A DNA stretch of 11,078 nt from an uncultured Prevotella sp. (GTDB lineage Bacteria > Bacteroidota > Bacteroidia > Bacteroidales > Bacteroidaceae): NCBI GenBank assembly GCA_900553595.1, contig USEC01000049.1, forward strand, positions 1 to 11,078, written 5' to 3'. Made by a program: the position numbers and the translations under genes. The notes below the pieces were generated by a model. It did no database searches. It was not told where the DNA came from and worked only from the letters and a program-made list of their open reading frames with translations. This document shows, one piece after another, positions 6,405-11,078 of this stretch; within the stretch, counting starts at the first letter, position 1, and each line of letters begins with the position of its first letter.

Positions 6405-9014
6405 ATGAAAAAGAACAAATTCAAGTCTGCCGCCAAAGCAGGTGTGATGGCATTGTTTCTGCTGCCGTCGCTCATGGCATGCAGCACAGCAAGACAGAAG
6501 GAAGTACAACTCGTCAAAGCCCTCGACGACTCGGCATGGCTGAAGTCGGAGTGGATTTCGGCAGCCGACGCCCCTGTAGTGACAGGAAAAGTGTGGGACG
6601 GCATGCGGGCTGCCGATGGCGCAAGTTGGTTCGTATCAACAGTGAAAAACAAGAAAAAGGTGGCAACGGCACAATGGATGACCGCCGGCCTCGGCGTCTA
6701 TGACCTTTATGTGAACGGCAGCAAAGTGGGAAGCGAGATTCTGAAACCAGGCTTCACTCACTACGCCAAAACGAAACGTTCGTTCACATACGACATAACG
6801 CCACTCTTCGCCACTGCCAACGGTGCGGAGAACACCATCTCTGCACAGATGACACCGGGATGGTGGGCCGACAAGATAGTGACACCAGCAGGAAGCGAGG
6901 GCATGTACGGAAAGAAATGCGCCTTCCGTGGCGTGCTTTGCCTCACCTTCACCGACGGCACAAAGGAATTCTACGGCACCGACACCAAGAACTGGCGTGC
7001 CGGCATCGCCGGACCTGTGACACACGCCGCCATCTTCGACGGCGAGGACTACGACGCACGCATACGCCAAGGATACGATACGCCCGAAAAGCTGTCCACA
7101 CCAGAGGTGAACACCGAGTTCCGCGGAGAAATCCTGCCCAACAACGGTGCCGAAATATATCTGCGCCCCGACCTTGCCCTCACCCCGACAAAAGCCTATA
7201 TATGGGAAAAGGCGGAGAACGTGAAACCTGACGAATACGGCAAGGTGACGGTGAAGCGCGAATATACCGCCGGCGATGAGATAACGGTACACCGTGGCGA
7301 GAATCTCGTCATCGACTTCGGACAGAACGCATCGGCAGTACCATCGTTCGTGTTCTCGGCTGCCGAGGGCACACAGCTCACCTGTCTGCCGGGCGAACTC
7401 CTGAACGACGGCAACGGAGCAAAAAGCCGCGGCATGGACGGTCCGGAAGGAAGCGTACACCGCCTCAACCTCCGCATACCCGACACCGGTATGCGCCTGA
7501 GCTACACTTTCGCCTCATCCGACAAGCCCGTGAACTTCTGCCCCACCAACACCTTCTTCGGCTACAGGTTCATCAATGTCACCACCACGGGCGATGTGAA
7601 GATAAAGAGCATCAAGTCGGTGCCTGTGACATCAATAGCCAAGGACATGGAGACCGGCACGCTAACCACCGGCAACGACCTCATCAACCGACTCATATCC
7701 AACACCATCTGGGGACAGCGTTCCAATTACCTGTCAATACCCACCGACTGCCCACAGCGCAACGAACGCCTGGGATGGACTGCCGACACACAGGTGTTCG
7801 CCGAGACGGGTTCGTTCTTTGCCGACACCAAGCGGTTCTTCCACAAATGGATGCGCGACATGCGCGACAGCCAGGGCGAGCAAGGCGGATTTCCCGGTGT
7901 GGCTCCAACGGCACAGTACGGCGAAGCGAATTCACGCGTGGGATGGAGCGATGCCGGCGTCATCGTGCCATGGGTGGTATGGAAACAGTTCGCCGACAGA
8001 CAGATTATAGATGAAAACTGGACTGCCATGGAGAAATACATGCGCCACATCGACGAGACGAAATACGACCACAAGACACTTATTGCCGAAAACGGCGACT
8101 ATCAATGGGGCGACTGGCTGAGCTACGAACCGCTGGAGTCGTGCGGAGGAGGCATCGACATGAAGGATGCCGACGGCAACACCGTGCACCGCCCGGAGGC
8201 AATAGCCTACTGGAACTACCTGTGTGCATGCTACTGGGCCATGGATGCCTCAATGATGCGCGACATGGCAGCAGCGACAGGACGCGACGCATCGCACTAT
8301 GCCGACATGGAGAAGAGGGCGAAGGACTATATCACCGAAACGTTCCTCAACGCCGACGGCACATTCAAGACAGCCATACTCAACACCATGCAGACACCAG
8401 CCCTCTTTGCGCTGCACTGCAACCTTGTGGAAGGACAGGCCAAGGCAGACATGTGCGCGCGTCTGCGCCATAACTTCAAGGAGCACGGCAACTGTCTGCA
8501 AACAGGCTTCCTCGGCACATCAATACTCATGTCCACACTCACCCAAAACGGCATGGCAGACATTGCCTACGAACTGCTCTTCCAGCGCAAGAATCCGAGT
8601 TGGCTCTACTCCATCGACAACGGTGCCACCACCATCTGGGAACGCTGGAACAGCTACATGCTCGACAGCGGCATGGGACCACGCGGCATGAACAGCTTCA
8701 ACCACTATGCCTACGGCTGTGTGTGCGAATGGCTGTGGAAGACCGTTGCCGGAATCGCCGCCGACACCGCCACACCCGGCTTCAGACACATCATCATGCG
8801 CCCAATACCCGACAGGCGTCTCGGATTCGTGAAAGCCCACTACCAGTCGGCAGCCGGACTGATAAAGAGCGAATGGAAATACGAAGGCGACAAGTGGATA
8901 TGGCACTTCACAATCCCCGAAGGTGCCACAGCTACCGTCACACTGCCCGGCGAGACCGAAAGCAAGGAGTATGGCGCAGGAAAACACATGGTGGAAGTAG
9001 GAGTTAAGAATTAG
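6405..9014 (+). CDS. GH78 alpha-L-rhamnosidase-like lipoprotein
   Basis: This 869-residue protein is predicted to release terminal alpha-L-rhamnose from plant or bacterial glycans. It starts with a lipoprotein signal ending LMAC (Cys26), followed by STARQKEV without the acidic stretch usual for surface export, so it is probably periplasmic. The N-terminal beta-sandwich region holds TAGLGVYDLYVNGSKVG (93-109) and GFTHYAKTKRSFTYD (116-130), typical of GH78 accessory domains. The (alpha/alpha)6 catalytic domain starts near 415 with the signature TDCPQRNERLGWTAD (447-461; E454 is the likely acid) and ends past TTIWERW (742-748; E746 is the likely base). The C-terminal beta-domain covers about 790-869. 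No promoter of the usual consensus is visible in the 200 bases upstream, and no susCD genes adjoin. The last codons run into a repeat. GH78 activity is strongly supported; the precise linkage is not. Confidence 0.94.
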   Translation: MKKNKFKSAAKAGVMALFLLPSLMACSTARQKEVQLVKALDDSAWLKSEWISAADAPVVTGKVWDGMRAADGASWFVSTVKNKKKVATAQWMTAGLGVYDLYVNGSKVGSEILKPGFTHYAKTKRSFTYDITPLFATANGAENTISAQMTPGWWADKIVTPAGSEGMYGKKCAFRGVLCLTFTDGTKEFYGTDTKNWRAGIAGPVTHAAIFDGEDYDARIRQGYDTPEKLSTPEVNTEFRGEILPNNGAEIYLRPDLALTPTKAYIWEKAENVKPDEYGKVTVKREYTAGDEITVHRGENLVIDFGQNASAVPSFVFSAAEGTQLTCLPGELLNDGNGAKSRGMDGPEGSVHRLNLRIPDTGMRLSYTFASSDKPVNFCPTNTFFGYRFINVTTTGDVKIKSIKSVPVTSIAKDMETGTLTTGNDLINRLISNTIWGQRSNYLSIPTDCPQRNERLGWTADTQVFAETGSFFADTKRFFHKWMRDMRDSQGEQGGFPGVAPTAQYGEANSRVGWSDAGVIVPWVVWKQFADRQIIDENWTAMEKYMRHIDETKYDHKTLIAENGDYQWGDWLSYEPLESCGGGIDMKDADGNTVHRPEAIAYWNYLCACYWAMDASMMRDMAAATGRDASHYADMEKRAKDYITETFLNADGTFKTAILNTMQTPALFALHCNLVEGQAKADMCARLRHNFKEHGNCLQTGFLGTSILMSTLTQNGMADIAYELLFQRKNPSWLYSIDNGATTIWERWNSYMLDSGMGPRGMNSFNHYAYGCVCEWLWKTVAGIAADTATPGFRHIIMRPIPDRRLGFVKAHYQSAAGLIKSEWKYEGDKWIWHFTIPEGATATVTLPGETESKEYGAGKHMVEVGVKN

Positions 9015-9021
9015 AAATTAG

Positions 9022-9069
9022 GAGTTACGAATTAATGGTAGGAGGTCGAGCGTCCCGCTCGACCTCCTA
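9022..9069. repeat. hairpin repeat copy B, near-perfect 31-base palindrome
   Basis: Heptamers GAGTTACGAA and TTAATGG lead into TAGGAGGTCGAGCG (9039-9052), loop TCC, then CGCTCGACCTCCTA (9056-9069): 14 bp of perfect stem. In this copy the 3' side carries CCTCC, so the stem is longer than in A, C and D, which have AACA there. The tract abuts the GH78 stop codon. Confidence 0.9.
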
Positions 9070-9075
9070 ATTTTT
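9039..9075 (+). terminator. probable terminator formed by repeat copy B
   Basis: The 14-bp perfect stem is followed by AATTTTTAATTT on the plus strand, the arrangement of an intrinsic terminator for the GH78 gene 25 bases upstream. The minus-strand side lacks a T-run, so it would work mainly rightward. Confidence 0.6.
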
Positions 9076-9155
9076 AATTTCTAAAAAATAACCACAAAGT
9101 ACACCTTTTCCACTCAAAGTCAGAATAACAACTTGTATATCAGCGCAATACACAC

Positions 9156-9210
9156 GGTGTACTTCGGGTGTATTTCGGGTGTACTTTAGGTGTACTTCGA
9201 TGTACTTTGC
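9156..9210. repeat. five 11-bp tandem repeats next to the VapE-like gene
   Basis: Exactly spaced units: GGTGTACTTCG (9156), GGTGTATTTCG (9167), GGTGTACTTTA (9178), GGTGTACTTCG (9189) and ATGTACTTTGC (9200). An inverted single copy, AAAGTACACC, lies at 9096-9105. The array ends 24 bases from the stop codon of the minus-strand VapE-like gene. The 11-bp period is about one DNA turn, so protein bound to each unit would sit on one face. It may be iteron-like, but no origin function is shown. Confidence 0.85.
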
Positions 9211-9233
9211 AATTGCGAAAGAATCAGCCGCCG

Positions 9234-10577
9234 TCAATCGCGCTTCACGACAAGATATTCCATGCCAGCCTTGGAGCGTCGGCGCCTTATGCCGCGCGTC
9301 TGACTGAGTTTGCGGCCGAACGACATGAAGCTGCTTATCTTCACCGACGACCCGATGTGCTTACGGAGGTGGTCGAATATCTGTGCGGCACTCATGTATC
9401 TGCCCTTGCGTTCATCGTCAGTAAGTTCAAACAGCGCGCGGAAATACTCGTCGATGGGTTGCCGCACCTCATAGCACGCGTTGTTGAGCATTATCAGCTG
9501 CGTCTCCTCGGCATTGAACCAGTGCCGTTCGCCACGGTGCAGGGCAGCCAGAGCCTGTGCATACAGTTGGCGGTGGTTGGGGACATGGCTCACATCTATC
9601 GGCGCAGTGAGTTCCACACCCATGAAGCGGCGGCAGCCGGAGGGGTCGGCAAGGATGTCGGTCATGTTGCTCGTGGCAATGAACGACGCCGTGCGGGGGA
9701 ACATCTCTACATGACTCCCGTAAGGACGCTTCACCTTCACGTTGGGCAGCTGTATGATGTTCTTGAGGAAACCCTGCTGTATGCTGGGCGAAATCTGGTT
9801 GAACTCGTCAAGGTTTATCAGCAACTGCTGCGACATGGTCTGCATCACCTGTCGCTTCTCCTGCAATTGCAGATTGTCGGTGTAGCCCCATGCGAGTTCG
9901 TCGGGAAGAATGCGGCGGCAGAACGTACTCTTGCAGTAGCCCTGCGGCGATATGAGCAGCGGCGCCACACTGTTGCCGAAGAGCTGCCGCCCGTCGCTGC
10001 GCCATTGTGCCACCATTGCCAGAAACCATGTGTAAAACCATTCCTCCCAATGGCAGTTGGCAGTAGGCACGGTGCGGGCGAGGGCGCGTATGTGGTCGCG
10101 GCCGGCCCACAGACCGTCGCAGCTGTCGAGGAATTCCGCCACAGGACTGTAGTCGGCTATGTGGTCGGACTCCAGGAAATTGCGCACATCCTTTATGCTC
10201 ACGTTTATGCCGGCGAGCTGCACATCTATCGTCATGCGCTTTTGTGCACGCGGGTCGAGCGCACGGTATGCCGGCATTGCCGTCGGCGATGCGGCGACGG
10301 GACAATACTCCGTGTACTTCATCACCGTGTTGTAGCGCAGCCGGTAGCGCGAGGTGATGTGGCATATCATCCGGCGGATGTTCTCGTCCCTGCCATCCTC
10401 GCCACGGGCGCACCCGTCATCATGCGGGCAAAGCTCCTCAAAGCCGTAAGCGTCATGCACAGGTTTGACATACTGAGGGCCGGACAACCGGCGTATTCTC
10501 AGAATATAATTCTCCAATGTCGTTTGTGATACGGGCAAACATGGTTGCCCCTTCTTCTTCTTTTGTGTGTTTTTCAT
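9234..10577 (-). CDS. VapE/VirE-like SF3-type ATPase (DUF3874-like C-terminus)
   Basis: A 447-residue putative P-loop ATPase of the virulence-associated E family (PF05272), related to superfamily 3 replicative helicases of satellites and islands. The Walker A region is SPQGYCKST (210-218), followed by FCRRILPDEL. Walker B is LLINLDEF (252-259, D257/E258), the sensor is ATSN (301-304), and arginine-finger candidates are R316/R317 in DPSGCRRF. The C-terminal part with RQPIDEYFRALFEL and the basic tail matches the DUF3874-like module of Bacteroidetes VirE proteins. Residues 1-80 are not a full primase: most relatives are fused or adjacent to a primase, and none is seen here. The P-loop departs from GxxGxGKS at two glycines (Ser210, Cys215). 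It converges with the GH78 gene. Hairpin repeats and tandem arrays lie on both sides. Confidence 0.88.
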   Translation of the reverse strand: MKNTQKKKKGQPCLPVSQTTLENYILRIRRLSGPQYVKPVHDAYGFEELCPHDDGCARGEDGRDENIRRMICHITSRYRLRYNTVMKYTEYCPVAASPTAMPAYRALDPRAQKRMTIDVQLAGINVSIKDVRNFLESDHIADYSPVAEFLDSCDGLWAGRDHIRALARTVPTANCHWEEWFYTWFLAMVAQWRSDGRQLFGNSVAPLLISPQGYCKSTFCRRILPDELAWGYTDNLQLQEKRQVMQTMSQQLLINLDEFNQISPSIQQGFLKNIIQLPNVKVKRPYGSHVEMFPRTASFIATSNMTDILADPSGCRRFMGVELTAPIDVSHVPNHRQLYAQALAALHRGERHWFNAEETQLIMLNNACYEVRQPIDEYFRALFELTDDERKGRYMSAAQIFDHLRKHIGSSVKISSFMSFGRKLSQTRGIRRRRSKAGMEYLVVKRD

Positions 10578-10626
10578 GTCTTTTTGGTATTATGTTTATA
10601 AAAGCCGAGCGCGTAATGCACCCAAA

Positions 10627-10654
10627 TAGGAGGTCGAGCGTCTCGCTCGACAAC
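10627..10654 (+). repeat. hairpin repeat copy C
   Basis: TAGGAG is followed by GTCGAGCG, loop TCT, CGCTCGAC, then AAC: an 8-bp perfect stem at 10633-10651. It lies 50 bases upstream of the VapE-like start codon. On its right CAACACCATCCTAACAATT and a GTAATTAAG heptamer-like tract follow, read in the opposite sense to the tracts of A and B. Confidence 0.9.
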
Positions 10655-10706
10655 ACCATCCTAACAATTCGTAATTAAGAAGTCTTGCAAGGCATGCTTT
10701 ATTTTT

Positions 10707-10734
10707 GTTGTCTAGCGAGACGCTCGACCTCCTA
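10707..10734 (-). repeat. hairpin repeat copy D, inverted
   Basis: Read on the minus strand it matches copy C at 27 of 28 positions; the one change (CTAGAC for CTCGAC) breaks one stem pair. On the minus strand it is preceded by GGAATTAGGAG-type heptamers, as copies A and B are. C and D are 52 bases apart and face each other. Confidence 0.9.
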
Positions 10735-10769
10735 CTTCAACTCCTAATTCCTATTTCAACTGACTAAAA

Positions 10770-10868
10770 AAGAAGCCTTGTTCACGATGCAAAGAAGTCT
10801 TGTTTACAATGCAATCAAGCCTTGTTCACGATGCAAAGAAACCTTGTTTGCAACGCAGACAAATCTTC
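10770..10868. repeat. four and a half 22-bp tandem repeats
   Basis: Units at 10770-10791, 10792-10813, 10814-10835 and 10836-10857 each begin AAGAAGCCTTG or a variant and end in ATGCA or ACGCA. A decayed fifth unit follows to about 10868. Units 1 and 3 are almost identical (TTCACGATGCA ending), so the array shows a hint of a 44-bp higher-order period. A stray half-unit AAGAAGTCTTG lies at 10677-10687 between hairpins C and D. The 22-bp length is not a multiple of 3, which argues against coding. Confidence 0.85.
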
Positions 10869-11078
10869 ACCGGATTCACTTATTACCGATTCATAATTTC
10901 GCAACCGAAGCCATTGCAAACCACAGCTCCCATCCAATTTGCAAAGATACAACTTTTCACCACCCGTTTGCAAGTTTTCCGCCCACATTTTTGCAATCCA
11001 CCATGCCTCCGATGCACTTCGGGTGTAAGCGTCTCCGCGATGCTAGTATATATACATCAAAAAAATATCGCTCAAGTT
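10869..11078. other. non-coding region with TTGCAA boxes and a decayed 11-bp repeat
   Basis: No convincing gene is seen. The palindrome TTGCAA occurs at 10914, 10939, 10968 and 10991, with others at 10685 and 10848; the last four are 23-29 bases apart. GCACTTCGGGTGTA at 11014-11027 matches GTACTTCGGGTGTA at 9159-9172 in 13 of 14 bases, so a fragment of the 11-bp array recurs on the far side of the VapE-like gene. The window ends in AT-rich sequence (GTATATATAC). Confidence 0.55.
10942..10949 (-). promoter_or_regulatory. possible -7 element for the VapE-like gene
   Basis: On the minus strand TATCTTTG matches TAnnTTTG; only TTGC, about 21 bases upstream, is available as the -33 partner. If used, the transcript would have a leader of about 360 bases carrying the 22-bp repeats and hairpins C and D before the VapE-like start. 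No better promoter was found closer to the gene. Confidence 0.4.

Noticed and set aside
3672..9014. A polysaccharide utilisation locus built on the GHL10 and GH78 genes
   Set aside because: No susC, susD or sensor gene is present, and an acyl-ACP thioesterase lies between the two hydrolases.
9168..10529. Long plus-strand open frame opposite the VapE-like gene
   Set aside because: It is antisense to a gene with clear Walker B and family motifs and begins inside the 11-bp tandem array.
10770..10857. CRISPR array
   Set aside because: The 22-bp units are directly adjacent with no unique spacers, and no cas gene is nearby.
10815..10988. Minus-strand 57-residue open frame starting MWAENLQTGG
   Set aside because: It runs through a candidate promoter element and into the 22-bp array, whose unit is not a multiple of 3; no motif or start signal supports it.

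Overview
The window looks like a chromosomal segment from a Bacteroidales bacterium, most likely Prevotella or a close relative. The evidence is threefold. There are promoters of the Bacteroidetes type (TTTG, about 19-20 bases, then TAnnTTTG). Shine-Dalgarno sequences are lacking. The gene families are typical of that group: a GHL10/DUF187 hydrolase, a GH78 lipoprotein, a VirE/DUF3874-type ATPase and a recR-linked envelope operon. The genus is an inference.

Left part (1-3538, all minus strand). Two identical tRNA-Asp(GTC) genes lie in tandem, the first cut by the window edge, with a clear promoter upstream. Next comes a tight five-gene operon read right to left: an outer-membrane beta-barrel protein, recR, a four-helix membrane protein, a GT2 glycosyltransferase and a GNAT acetyltransferase. 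Every junction overlaps by 1 or 4 bases (TGATG, ATGA, TTGA, ATGA), so translation is probably coupled. The glycosyltransferase appears to start at TTG. A divergent promoter region at about 3600-3655 separates this operon from the rightward genes.

Middle part (3672-9014, plus strand). There are three genes: a secreted GHL10 hydrolase whose C-terminus resembles a type IX secretion sorting domain, an acyl-ACP thioesterase of the FatA/FatB family, and an 869-residue GH78 alpha-L-rhamnosidase-like lipoprotein. No susC/susD pair is present, so the two hydrolases are not in a visible polysaccharide utilisation locus.

Right part (9015-11078). A single minus-strand gene encodes a VapE/VirE-like SF3-type ATPase with a deviant Walker A motif. 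It is surrounded by unusual repeated DNA. Five 11-bp tandem units lie just past its 3' end and four 22-bp tandem units lie on its 5' side. Hairpin repeats lie on both sides.

The most notable non-coding signal is a family of short hairpin repeats with the core GGAGGTCGAGCG, a TCC or TCT loop, then CGCTCGAC. Four copies were found (about 6231, 9039, 10627 and 10734 inverted), all between genes. Three carry AT-rich heptamer tracts (TTAnGAA type) on the 5' side of the hairpin and one (10627) has such a tract on its 3' side. The last two copies face each other as an inverted pair. A hairpin with GTAG/GGAG at its 5' foot resembles REP/BIME elements moved by RAYT transposases; no such transposase gene is in the window.
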